DNA of 64,000 nucleotides from Prunella strophiata. Taxonomy: Eukaryota > Chordata > Aves > Passeriformes > Prunellidae. The notes under the pieces are model-generated. The model ran no database searches. It was not told the DNA's origin and saw only the letters and a program-made list of their open reading frames with translations. Positions within the stretch are counted from its first letter, which is position 1; the number at the start of each line of letters is the position of its first letter. Of the stretch, positions 50,681-61,140 are shown one piece after another. Both the position numbers and the translations under genes were made by a program. The stretch spans positions 19,821,085 to 19,885,084 of the forward strand of contig JAZBQD010000019.1 in assembly GCA_036583965.1 (NCBI GenBank). Reading direction: 5' to 3'.

Positions 50681-50838
50681 ACAATAGTTGCTGCAGCATA
50701 ACTAGCTTTTGTTAGAAATAACAGCTTGCATAAGAATCTGGTAAAATACCAGAAAGGTAATGCCTTGAAAAGGATTTAGCTATGGACAGGAACATAACCA
50801 TGCAAGTGTAAATACCAGGAAGATGCCTAAACCCAAAA

Positions 50839-52378
50839 AATCATAGTATAATAGAATATAATTATAGAATTATTTGGGTTGGAAGGGCCCTTAAAGATCA
50901 TCTAGTTCTAAATCCCCTACCATGGGGAAGGAGACCTTTCACTAGACATGGTTGCTCAGAGCTCTGTGAAGCTTGGCCTTTAAACACCTAGAAGGATGGG
51001 GTATCCACAACTTCTCTGGACACTGTCCCAGTGTCTGACCACCCTCAGAGAAAAGAATTTCTTTCAAATACCTAATCTGAACCTACTCTCTTTTAGTTTG
51101 AATCCATTCTCCATGTTCTGACTCTACAGGTCCTTGTAAAAAGTCTCTAACTTTACGGCTCCCTTCAGGTACTGGAAGGCTGTAATTAGGATATTCCAAA
51201 GCCTTCTCTTTTCCAGGCTGACCAAATCCAACTCTCTCAGCCTTTCCTGGAGAGATGCTCCAGCCCTCTGATCATCTTGGAGGCCCTGCTCTGGACTCAC
51301 TTTAACAGGTCCATGTCCTCCTTGCTGTGCTGGGAGCCCCAGAGCTTGGATGCAGCACACCAGGTAGGATCTCACCAGAGGGAGCACTGGGGCAGTATCC
51401 CCTCCCTGGCCCTGCTGCCCACTACTGCTTTGGATGCAGCCCAGGACATATTTGGCTTTCTGGGCTGTGAGATGCACATTGCTGGCTCAGCCTCTCATCC
51501 ACCAGCACCCCCAAGTCCTTCCCAGCAGGGTTGCTCTGATCTGTTCATCCTCTGGCTGTGATGATACCGGAGGTTGCCCTGACCCAGGTGCAGCACCTTG
51601 CACTGGTCTTGTTAAACCTTATGATGTTCCCATGGATCTACTTCTCGAGCTTGTTCAGGTCCCTCTGGATGACATCCTGTCCTTCTGAGTGTGGCAATCA
51701 CATCAGTAATCTTGGTGTCATCTGCAGCCTGCTTTAGCTGTACTTGATCCCTTCATCTTTATCATTAATAAAGATATTAAATAACACAAGTTCTAATATG
51801 GACCCCTAAGAGGAACCACTTACCAGTGATGTCCATGGAGACACTGAGCTGTTGACCACAACCCAACCAATTTATGCATCTTACAGTCTACTCATCAAAT
51901 CCATCCCTTTCCAATTTAGAGAAAAGGATTTTCTGGGGCACCGTATCCAAGGCTTTACAGAAGTCCAGTTAATTGACATCTGTAGCCCTTCCCTTGTTCA
52001 CTGATGTAGTCTCTCCATCAGAGAAGTCCACTGGGTTGGTCAGACAGGACCTGCCCTTGGTCAAGCTGTGCTGGCCATCCCAAATCACCTCCCTGTTTTC
52101 CATGTGCCTTAGTGTAGCTTCTAGGAGGATTTGTTCCCATGATCTTCCCAAGCACAGAGGTGATGCTGACAGGTCAGTGGTTCCCAGGGTCCTCCTTTCT
52201 ACCCTTTTTAAAGATGGGTACAGGGTCTGTCTTTTTTCAGTCACCTGGAATTTAACCTGACTGTCATGACTTTTAAAATATTATGGAGAGTGGCTTGGCA
52301 ACTACATCAGCCAGTTCCTTCAGGACTTTGGGATGCATGTTAATGGATCCCATAGACTTAGGTACACAATATACCTTC
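50839..52378 (-). repeat. CR1 LINE, longest copy in the window, 5'-truncated
   Basis: The CR1 3' end lies at 50839 (AATCATAGTATAATAGAATA, then TTGGGTTGGAAGGGCCCTTA and a 'gatcatctagttc' block). About 1.54 kb follows, colinear with the last part of CR1 ORF2 on the minus strand. Readable blocks, in minus-strand order, are [17 protein letters not shown] and NKGRATDV (51969-52244) and then QKAKYVLGCIQSS, ERLRELDLVSLEKRRL and ITAFQYLKGA (51124-51477). The FADD region lies between them. Stops and frameshifts split the frame, so no enzyme is made. The 5' truncation is at about 52378. Sequence quality is moderate, so its age is intermediate. Confidence 0.95.
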
Positions 52379-53325
52379 AAAAGCTCAGCTCAGTTGCACT
52401 TTGACAGATTAAATGACTGCTACAGATAGACCAAGAATTTTTTTGTAAGTGGTCTGCCCTGTCTTTCTGGTGGTAATTTCAGTGGCTTCTCAGGGCTGTC
52501 AGAACAAGAACCAACTCCTCAGTGACTGCCATTTACAGGGAGTCATAGAACTGCAAGGCCACCTCCATTGCCCTAAATTAATAAAATGATTTGTCAGATA
52601 CACACATGAGGCTGACACACATTTATTTTTCTGCCCTATTTATCTCTGGCCAGGATAGACTGAAAGCTGAAGACAGCACATTGTTCATACCAGTTTAGTA
52701 GATTGAGTGTCAGTCAACTGCTTATTCCATTCTATCTTGAACAGTTTGGTGCTGATCTCCTGTTTAAACCACTTTAGTAGTCACGAAGTAAACATTTCAC
52801 TGAGTCTCCCTCCTAATAATAACCCTTCATTCTTTAGGGGTTTTTATTTCTCTCCCTAGCCCACCTCCCACAAAACTGTGGTCAGAGCAGACTCTATACA
52901 GGAGCTCCTGTGTGATAAAAATTTAAGAATAAAAAGACTGCAGTTGAGTGAAATGTCTTCTCAAATGCAAGAGCATAGGATCCTGAGGATGGTTTCTGTT
53001 TTCTGAGGCCTTTAATTCAGAAAGATGTTTGGTTATCCATTTTTCCGAGTATGTTATAAAACCCCTGATTTAGTGTTGAATGATCAGGAGCCTTAAAGTT
53101 TAAATGTGACTTTGAGCCTTACATACTCAGGATTTTGCCTGTTCTGAGGAGCTAATTTCACTGAGTAATATAAGTGCTTGTAAAATAAATTTTTCTAGCA
53201 ATAGAGTGTATAGAATGTTAAAGATCAGAGGTGGCCTGTCCAATCCTGGATTTTGAGAGTCTAAATTTTCTTCTGTCTCTAATATGAAAAACAATATAAT
53301 ATGCAATGATATCCAGAATAAAATG
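52379..53325. other. Unassigned sequence upstream of the CR1 5' end
   Basis: The sequence no longer follows CR1 in any part I can align. No other family or frame is recognised. Confidence 0.45.
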
Positions 53326-53399
53326 AAAAAAAAAATTACCTGTTTTTTTCTTGGGTTTTTTGGTGGTTTTTTTTTGGTTTTTTTTTTTTTTTTTTTTGG
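53326..53399. repeat. A-rich, then T/G-rich simple sequence
   Basis: A ten-A run at 53326-53335 is followed by GGGTTTTTTGG-type blocks and a T20 run at 53378-53397. The close poly(A) and poly(T) can fold on each other. Confidence 0.9.
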
Positions 53400-56300
53400 T
53401 AATGAGAGTGCTGATCAGTTTGGATTGTGATTAGAGGAAAATAGTAGACAGAAGATTCTTCCTGGGGGAAAGTTATACATCAGAACATGCTACAGAGGTT
53501 CATCTTTGTTCATACAGCTTATGGAAGTAAGCCTTGCTTCAAAAGGCCTTGCTTCAAGCCTTAGATATTTTGGGATATGTCTAGAGTTTGAGTCAGCCAG
53601 ACTGTGTCAGACACAGGTTAGTAAAAATACAATATATTGTTCTCAAAATGTTTTTCTTGACATTAAACCAAAAATTTTACATAGTTCCTACCCATTGCTC
53701 TTTGATGATTATCTCTTCAAAATTATGTTAAGTGACAGTGATACATTAGTTATAAATGGTAAATACAATTTTTAAAGAGCTGGGTTTCCAAAGCAAGATA
53801 AGAAGGCAGAAAGAGGCTCTACCTCTACTGACACACAGCCAGCTCAGAGCCAGGAGCAAAGAGCCCCACTAAACATGCAGGAATGAGAGGTGAGTTCAAT
53901 GTCAAGGGCTCATTCAGACTTTTTGCTGCTCTGCCAATGCTTCCAGCAAGTGCCCAATTAGCAGTGACAGCAGTGATGGTGTTTATGAGAAACTAGCCTG
54001 AGACTGTCATTTCTTTAAATTTGAAACTGCAGAGAAGTCACAGGGTGGTAAAGCTTTTAAGTTCCTATTGACATGCACCAGAAACTGACCTCGAACTTGT
54101 GACTTAGAGGTGAAAGTCTTTATTTGCTAAGTCAGTTTGTCTCCCACAGAGTGAATTTGTAAAGCAAATTCCCATTCCATTCCAGCTTACTTTATTTCTC
54201 TTGAGATGAAGGAAGCTCTCCCCTGCACAGCAGATAGAACTGTACCCTCCTATCCCCTCCTCTCACAGAGGAAAACTGGGCTGTGGGGTCACACAGGTCT
54301 ACGTGAGCAAGTTGGTTGGTGCATCCAATGCTGAAAAGTGAACAGTGGGAGGAATGCAACACTGGAAATTGTAAAGTCACTAGTTAAAAACACAGTAGAT
54401 TGTCACAGGAGGCATTGCTTAGAGATGTTAGTGAATGCAGGGTTTAAGTAACTACATTTTAAAGTTTGAAAAAGAGATATGAAAGAGAGAGGAGGAAAAG
54501 AAATAATGTATTAAATATGTATGAAATACTTTGGAAAGGCTGAAATAAACACAAAGAATTAGAAATTACTGAAATGTTCCCCTAAGAGACAGTCTGTTAA
54601 TTTGTTGGCTTGGTTTCTCTTGTCTGCACACACTGATGGGTATTCAGAAAATAACAGTGCACATTAATTTTAAGCATATGGGCTAAACTGCAACTGTAGC
54701 TCTTAGTTGTCAAACATCTTATAGTGCTCCTGAGCCCATTTCTACTCTGAATCCCACTGCCTTCGAATTTTAAAAAATAATCTGATTCTTATGTGGAGTC
54801 TGAATGAGTGGAGGCTTTTGTTTCACTTTGATTTGAGAGTTCAGGGATTGATTGGACAGCTTGTTGCTTTGAACATCTGGCCAAATTATTGCTATTTGCA
54901 TCTCTCTTTTCCTGTTCTCTTTTCTATTGTTTCTGCTATTATCCATTGTAATAGAATGAATCCAGGATTAAGCTATTTTTGATCTGAGCTGGTAAAGCCC
55001 TTTTTTCTCTCAGGCCATGTAGAGAGCCAGTCCCTTTTTTATTAAAGGAATATAGGATTCCCATCTGACCTTATGGATGCTTCACAATCTTTTTCCACAG
55101 GTAAAAAAGACAAACTAGATTGCAAAATGTCAGGGAATAGGACTTGCATGGTGTGCCTGAATTGTGGGCCCAAGGTTATTCTTTGTTCTTGTTCTCTCTT
55201 CCTAGCTTAGCTGTATGGCAGACAGCTACTTAGGCACCTACAGAGTTATTCCTTTCCAGCTCCTGATCTCTTGATAATAAAGGGCATGTTGAGAGGTGAT
55301 TTGACTGAGCTCCTGCCAGCCAAGGCTGGCATAATGGTGTCTTTCCAAGATAACATGAATCAGAGCAACCCACAAAAATTATCTGACACATTCTGGGACC
55401 AAGGTAGCCTTAGAGATTAGGTCATCACAAAGTGATTATAAGAGCATTTCTGACAGCTCTCTCACTGTTCAAAATTCTGAGTTGAACTTAAGAAAGCTTA
55501 GCAAAGCTAGACACTTGAATTCTTGCATTTGGAGACCCATGAAACTTTTAATTAAACACCAATAATATCACCAGTGCCCTATCTTTATTTTTTTCTTTTT
55601 AATAATATGAAAGGCTGGAAAAGAATGGATAATAGAGGCAGGATAGGTACTGCATGTTTGTATGCCTCACTCACCTGGGCAGTTGTAGCTCCTGTCTTTG
55701 AGGCAGTGATTCCCACAATATGTTTGCTCTTTTGTTTTACTGAGCTCAGTTTGAAAGGCCTAGCCGTTTTTACCTCCTTTCAGAGACTCAGTCTCACACC
55801 CTATTGGACCCCAATGCAAAAGAAAATATTTCCCAATATTCATCTTTAGTTGTTTCCTTCCACTAATTCACCTTGCTATATTTGCAAATATTAGGAAAAA
55901 GCTCCTGTCTTACTTAAAAACACCCTCAAGACTATTATAAAATTCTAAGATATTTGCTTTAGTGTGTCTTTATATTCACAATTAAAAATTTGTTGTTCTC
56001 CACAAAGAAAAATTTTGTGTCTTTATATTTAACCACACTGTAGGAAAATTATTACTGGGATGCTTATTATTATTTTCACAACACTTTGAAATTTAATAAT
56101 TATATTCAAAACAAAATTCTTCTTCCAGCTTCTAAGTACATATGTATATTCAGTTATACTTCATCTAATTAATTATGAATGTTTGAGCAATCCCATGCTT
56201 TCATTAGCTAAAAGCCCATCTTAACTCATTAAGCATAATTGAGAAGGAAAAAGAGAAACCCACTACAGTTGTGTGTATTTGTCCTAATTATAGTGATCTC

Positions 56301-57721
56301 ACAAACTTAAAGCCCTGCTTTGATTATTTGGTTTTAGCATTATCTTTGTTACTTTAATAGTCTTCCAGGGAGGTTACAGTAAGGTTTCTCTGTCCTTGTT
56401 GGAAAGAATTATTAAAATTTATTTGATGTAATATTGTTTTCTTTGATACTCAATCATGAGAGAAACTGTGCTGGGGTTGGATTTTGGTTTGCATTCAGAA
56501 AAGCTGGAAAGCAAATGTGACTGAGCTTTCTGCTTATGTTCAAGATTGGCAACAAGTGAACAACTCAGTGCAGAGTGCAGAAAAGAATGCAGGAAACCTT
56601 AAAAAAAAAAAGTCTGTAAAGGAGGCATCCTTTACATAGTTCCTATGATTAGGAGATTTTTAATCATTAAAATCATTAATCTACCAATCATTAGAGATGG
56701 TAGATCCTGATATGAACTGCCTACACCAGCATGTAAATATCCAAAGTAATGCAATGCAGACTTCTGAAATAAGTTAAACAGGAGCCAACAAGTGCCTATT
56801 TCTTTTCCTTGCAAATGGAATCTAAGATGACTTACTTGGGGTTTTGTGCTGCAAATTACATGAAATTAGATTACATCAACTCTGCTCCTCACAGCCTGAA
56901 GTCTGGAGACTGGTGTTAAACTGGATAGTTAGCTAATTTGTAAACATATTTTTTTTTTTTTTCCTTGCAAGCTAGACAACATTTACTGAATGCATTATGT
57001 ATGTCCCAGTAGAAAACTAGTATGTCATCACTTTAGGAGCAGTGCCAGGACACTGTTTTCTGCAATCTGAAAATAATGTGCTAAGTTCCTGACAGATAAA
57101 ATTTCTTTAGCTGGTTGGGTTTTTTTCTGTGTCTTGTTTGGTTGTTGGTTTACAGTGAAGCATAATTTCATTTGTTCAGATCTTTGTTCTTAAGAGCTGG
57201 CTGCATAAAGAAAACAACCATAAATTTCAGTAGGGGATTACATGCAATTGCCAGTGACTCATTCAGTGAGAGGCTTTGCACATCTTGCCTATGGCTTGTG
57301 CTCTCACCTGCTGCCAGGCTGCCCATGGGGAAGTTCACAGGCAGGCTGTGCTTAGAGACATTGAACCTGCTCCTACTAAGCCAGCTGCCACTGAAACAAT
57401 ATCTTACTTTACTATCATCAGTCCCATGGGACACTGAAATCTTCAAAAGAGGTTTCTGGGTGTAGCCAGAGCTGTGCTTGCAGCTTCCCTTGCTAAATGG
57501 AAGCTGTGCCTAGACTTACAGGCAGCTTTAGAACACCACCTGGTGTTATATCATATGGGATGAGAAACAGTAGATTTTCCCCTTCTGAGGTTCAATCTCC
57601 CTACAATTTTTTTTAAACCACAAAGTAACCAGTCTGGTAACTTACCAGCTATGTTCTTACACTTCACTGCACCTCTTAGTCTCTGCTCCCAAAGTCCAGA
57701 AAAGCTCATTATAGTTCACTG
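53400..57721. other. Unassigned DNA, mostly unique and AT-rich
   Basis: Frames of 89-97 codons (53506-53775, 55574-55849, 57172-57465) have no motif. A T14 run lies at 56949-56962. No repeat family is recognised with confidence. Confidence 0.45.
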
Positions 57722-58065
57722 TTGAATCACTGGACTGCTCTTCAAACAGACTTCATTACTGATGGAGAAAGAAAAGATGAATGCCCACATAGCAAGCTTC
57801 GCATTCCTGGAATGAAAGTTGTAAACATCCTTCAAGCCTTTAACAGAAAATTCAAGAATTATGTGCAAACTAAAAGCCTTGGACTGGAGTTCCTAAATCT
57901 TAGATTAGTACTGAAAGTTCCCTACAATGTTATTATATGGGCAAGAGAGAGGTGCTGGAGGTTTAAGTTCTTCCTTAAAACTGTTCTGGAGAACAATAAA
58001 AGTTCCAGACTTCTTAACAGAAGGACAAAGAAGACAGAAATTCAAAAAAAAAAAAAAAAAAAAAA
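57722..58065 (+). other. Possible polyadenylated retrocopy end (AATAAA plus A23)
   Basis: A 115-codon plus-strand frame (57722-58069) runs into the poly(A) tract. AATAAA is at 57995-58000 and the 23-A run at 58043-58065. The distance of 43 nt is longer than the usual 10-30 nt between signal and cleavage site. No target-site duplication was found, and the peptide is not recognised. The frame's Lys-rich end is simply the poly(A). Bird genomes have few processed retrocopies because CR1 does not use poly(A) tails, so this call is weak. Confidence 0.25.
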
Positions 58066-58930
58066 GTAGTTGAAGGCCATAGTATGACTAATGGGAACTG
58101 AACATCTGTGAAGGGGGAAATCAGTGTGGGTAAGAGAAATATGGGACATCCAGCTTTGGAGTCATGAAAGAGTCAAACAAGCAAAAAAGAAAATCCACAA
58201 AGATAACCAATGTCTTAAAAGCTGACTCAGAGAAACTCCTCAGTATTCCAGGGTGCTCTCCTTGCCCCCCAAGAGCATCACTTGATGATAATTTCCTCTC
58301 TGACAGCTGCAGCCAGCCTCAGATCCCAGCTCCTGAGGGTTTCTACTGTTCCAGAAAAAGACAGGAAAACAAACAAATACACAGAGCTATTTGGCTCTTG
58401 TATGACTCTCATAAGCAGTGAAAAGTGTCATGAGCACTTTTTTGAGTGTAGAAAAAAAACAAAGCACCAACAATGCTCATCTTGCATTTGAGTAGAGCTT
58501 TTGGGAGATACTAAATTAAATACATTTGTGTTTATGAAGAAAAGTGGCAGTAATTGGATTCATGCTCTTTTTAAACTTTTATTAACTTATGTTTAAGATT
58601 TATTGTATTTTTTTAAATAAGATTGTGAAAGTAAACCTCCAGATAGAACCTCAAACTTTATTTCTTTAAATCTCTTGTGCTGTCCAACATCCCCTGCCAA
58701 AAGCACTCTTGAAATTTGTGGCAAAACCTTCTAACCTCAGCCATCTCTCCTCAACCAAACTCAGGTAGTCACCACTTTCAGCAAGGCTTTAGCTGAACCT
58801 TGCAACAGGCCACAGTTGTCACTGGAAAAACCTCACCATCTAGGAGACAGTAAATGGCTGTGCTGCATCATGAACACCACAGGAATCAGACTCAGGGAGC
58901 CATAAAAACAAACACACATGGAGGAGAGCT
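58066..58930. other. Unassigned sequence, no feature recognised
   Basis: An 85-codon frame at 58164-58421 has no motif. No repeat family is recognised. Confidence 0.45.
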
Positions 58931-59461
58931 GTGTGTTACTCTCTTATTTTGAAGGACAACCTTATTAAGAATACATTTAGCCCACTATGTGTGCCCCACT
59001 CTATGAAATGCACAAAAATGTATCTAGTATGTTCTCCCTCACCCTACCTTTTCTCTCTCCTCTCTTATTTTTTCAGTGGACATTTGGAAAGCTGGGACAA
59101 ATTGGAAAGTGTTCCCTGCTTATACAAGTGCTATAACAGCAGCAACTGTAGAAGAATACAAGTCATAATTTACCTCATTTCATTGCCTTTCCATGACCAG
59201 CATGAAAAGCAACCATATTTTCTCTTCATTTTTCATGACAATAGGGCAGCAATAGAGGAGGCAAATCTTCCTCTGTTCAGCGTTTTTCTTCTCTGTTTTT
59301 CTTCTCTCTTCACTGCTAGCCCCTGCTCATGCTGGCTCTTTGCTATAATTGAAGATGGTGTTACATTTTGCCTAATCCTTGGGATTTCCCAGGTGGCTCA
59401 GAAAAGTAAATTTTGGAAATTATATCAAGAAAAGACAGTAAAAATTCTCTGCCTTCTGTAA
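58931..59461 (+). other. Unassigned 176-codon open frame with an internal splice-acceptor-like site
   Basis: This is the second-longest frame in the window. At 59076 a long pyrimidine tract ends in TTTTTTCAG, a strong 3' splice-site shape. A weak donor-like CAG/GTGGCT is at 59390-59398, so a 316-bp exon could be imagined. The translation has hydrophobic stretches (e.g. LPLFSVFLLCFSSLF) but no recognised domain, and the C/T-rich composition lowers stop frequency by itself. The coding call is therefore weak. It could equally be non-coding. Confidence 0.18.
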
Positions 59462-60208
59462 CTAGTCAGTTCAAGATACTATTTGATGCATAAACCCAAC
59501 CCTTTTTCTGTATTACATCATGCCTCAGAATTTCTGATTCCCTAATAAAATTAAGGTTTTCAAAGGGCATGTGCAGATCATGAGAATTTCAGAGGAATTC
59601 TTACAGGGGAAAACCCTTATTCTAAGGAAGAACCCCAGCCACCTATAGCTTTAGAGATAAGTTATAGATGTCCAAATGACCAATTTATGCAAATGCTGTA
59701 AATGGACGTTTGAAAATAAAATATGTCCCCTTTGAAGGGGCCAAAACCTTTCCAATTATTCCATCTCATCTCAAAGAAAAAGTGCTTCAAAGATTAGTGG
59801 TATGGCATTGAATGCCTGATATACTGTTGTAGCTGAAATAATTTTTTTAAAATTTTATAAAACTAAACCAATAGTATGATTCCATTAACTAAATGGACTC
59901 AAATAATAAAATTACTCATTATTACTGTCCTGAAAGAGAGGAAGACTAATTATTAATGGATTTGTTTGTGTCTTCATTTACAAACTTCTGCCTCTAGAAG
60001 AATAATTGTGGACTCAAAATAGGTCTTCCTGAAATGCACCACTTGTAAGAATAAAAACAGCCCAGAATTCCAACTAACGACAAATTGTTCCCCAGAATTA
60101 AAAATCAAGTTAATAGGCTCACAGTGATTTGTCTTGGATTATTGATTAATATTACATTTGATTTTGCTTCCCTTGGTGAAATCAATCCCATTCCTCAAAG
60201 CAGACAGC
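59462..60208. other. Unique AT-rich DNA, no feature recognised
   Basis: No repeat family or motif is recognised. Confidence 0.5.
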
Positions 60209-60820
60209 TTACACCTTGTCACTGCAGTGTAGTGAAGCCAGCTGTGAGACGCTGGCTGGGACTGATGGATGGCTCAGGCAGCGCCCGCTGTCCCGAGGCT
60301 CAGAGCCCGAGAGGGCAGTGACACCTGCAGGGAGGCAGTGGCCATACAAGCAGCGTTCTGGCAAGGCACCACTGAGCATGGGAATTCTTATTAACGTGAT
60401 GGGCTTTTGAAAAATAACCACAGAAACAAAGCATTCTTGTTGCCTTCTAACCTGCAGCCTATTCTGAGGGCTATGAACATGCAGCAGTAGGCACTGGTTT
60501 TGCTTTCCTGCATCTGAGCCACAAAGCCTCTCAGCTATTTTGAGATGGGTGTTTAAGATTGTGTTACTTTTTGCTGCAATAGAGAGAGTGTCTCTTTTGC
60601 CAGAGTCATCAGTGAGAAAACAGGATGAGAAATGAAAAACATTATAAAAGCCATGGAGGCAGCTGTGTGAAGTGTGGGGTGCAGCCGCCAGGAGTGGCTC
60701 CAGCTGCTCCTGCATTGAGAGAACAGGAAATAATCCAAGTGGATTCAAAAAAGGGGATATAGTTCTGGGAGAGGCATGAATTTCAGTGATAGATTTCCAA
60801 GCTACAAGAGTGAAAATCAT
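60209..60820 (-). other. Longest open frame (203 codons), doubtful coding; locally CpG-containing
   Basis: The minus strand stays open for 203 codons. The right-most 110 bp (60244-60330) carry five CpG sites in a window otherwise almost without CpG, and a further few lie at 60353, 60395 and 60686. The predicted peptide has no signal peptide, membrane segment, repeat or domain I recognise. A plus-strand frame overlaps at 60085-60321. No Kozak-like start or splice sites could be confirmed. The interval could be an unmethylated regulatory element, an exon of a long non-coding RNA, or a decayed exon. Confidence 0.2.
60244..60330. promoter_or_regulatory. Small CpG cluster, possible regulatory element
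   Basis: Five CpGs fall within about 90 bp of GC-rich sequence (GCAGCGCCCGCTGTCCCGAG) in a CpG-depleted region. It is far too short for a CpG island. It might be a hypomethylated enhancer or promoter-proximal segment. Confidence 0.25.
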
Positions 60821-60890
60821 GAGACCAGTTAAAATTTTCTCAAAGTTAGGGATATTCTAATGAAAGAGTGTAATTAATTATTGCATCATT

Positions 60891-60908
60891 CATGCACCAT
60901 TGTGCATG
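60891..60908. other. Perfect 7-bp inverted repeat upstream of a TATA-like box
   Basis: CATGCAC (60891-60897) and GTGCATG (60902-60908) pair around CATT. It is preceded by the AT-rich homeobox-like TAATTAATTATTGC (60871-60884). Confidence 0.8.
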
Positions 60909-60933
60909 GTCCTGCAAAGGCATGTGAAAATGG

Positions 60934-60941
60934 TATAAAAG
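60934..60941 (+). promoter_or_regulatory. TATA-box-like motif TATAAAAG
   Basis: TATAAAAG is a good match to the eukaryotic TATA consensus. Start sites usually lie 25-30 nt downstream, here in or near the hairpin at 60947-60968. No gene is recognised downstream, and TATA-like strings are frequent in AT-rich DNA, so this is only a candidate. Confidence 0.25.
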
Positions 60942-60946
60942 GTAGA

Positions 60947-60968
60947 CTACATCCTGCATAGGATGTAG
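60947..60968. other. Perfect 9-bp inverted repeat with GCAT loop
   Basis: CTACATCCT (60947-60955) and AGGATGTAG (60960-60968) pair perfectly around GCAT, starting 5 bp after the TATA-like motif. Composition is balanced, so the stem is stable and less likely by chance than the AT-only hairpins. Confidence 0.85.
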
Positions 60969-61020
60969 TTGACCAAAACTGAAAGCTTTCTAAATCTGGA
61001 TTTAAACCTTAACTATCTGA

Positions 61021-61140
61021 AAATCCTATTATTCTCTATCATTCTCTATTATTATTAATTATTATTATTATTGTTGTTGTTGATGCTGTTATTTCATTTT
61101 TATTATTTTTGTTCTTGTTTTTGTTGTTATTGTTTTATCC
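61021..61140. repeat. (ATT)n/(GTT)n trinucleotide-rich microsatellite
   Basis: TCTATTATT-type units pass into (ATT)n, then (GTT)n, then irregular T-rich GTT/ATT blocks ending near TTGTTTTATCC. Two near-identical 'ctattattctctatcattc'-type units precede it. Confidence 0.92.

Larger units (their letters stand above)
45413..50838. other. Unique AT-rich DNA with a strong hairpin and a frame cluster
   Basis: No repeat family is recognised. A (TA)n-like microsatellite lies at 49543-49566. The minus-strand frame at 48504-48869 (121 codons) is Leu/Phe-rich and without motif. The hairpin at 46099-46140 and the frames at 49974-50680 are listed separately. Confidence 0.45.

Noticed and set aside
51124..52260. 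Plus- and minus-strand frames inside the CR1
   Set aside because: Minus-strand frames are broken pieces of CR1 reverse transcriptase and plus-strand ones are their shadows; neither is a host gene.
54080..54180. Segment resembling a tRNA-derived SINE (CTCGAACTTGTGACTTAGAGG)
   Set aside because: A B-box-like string is present but no A box at the right spacing and no SINE body.
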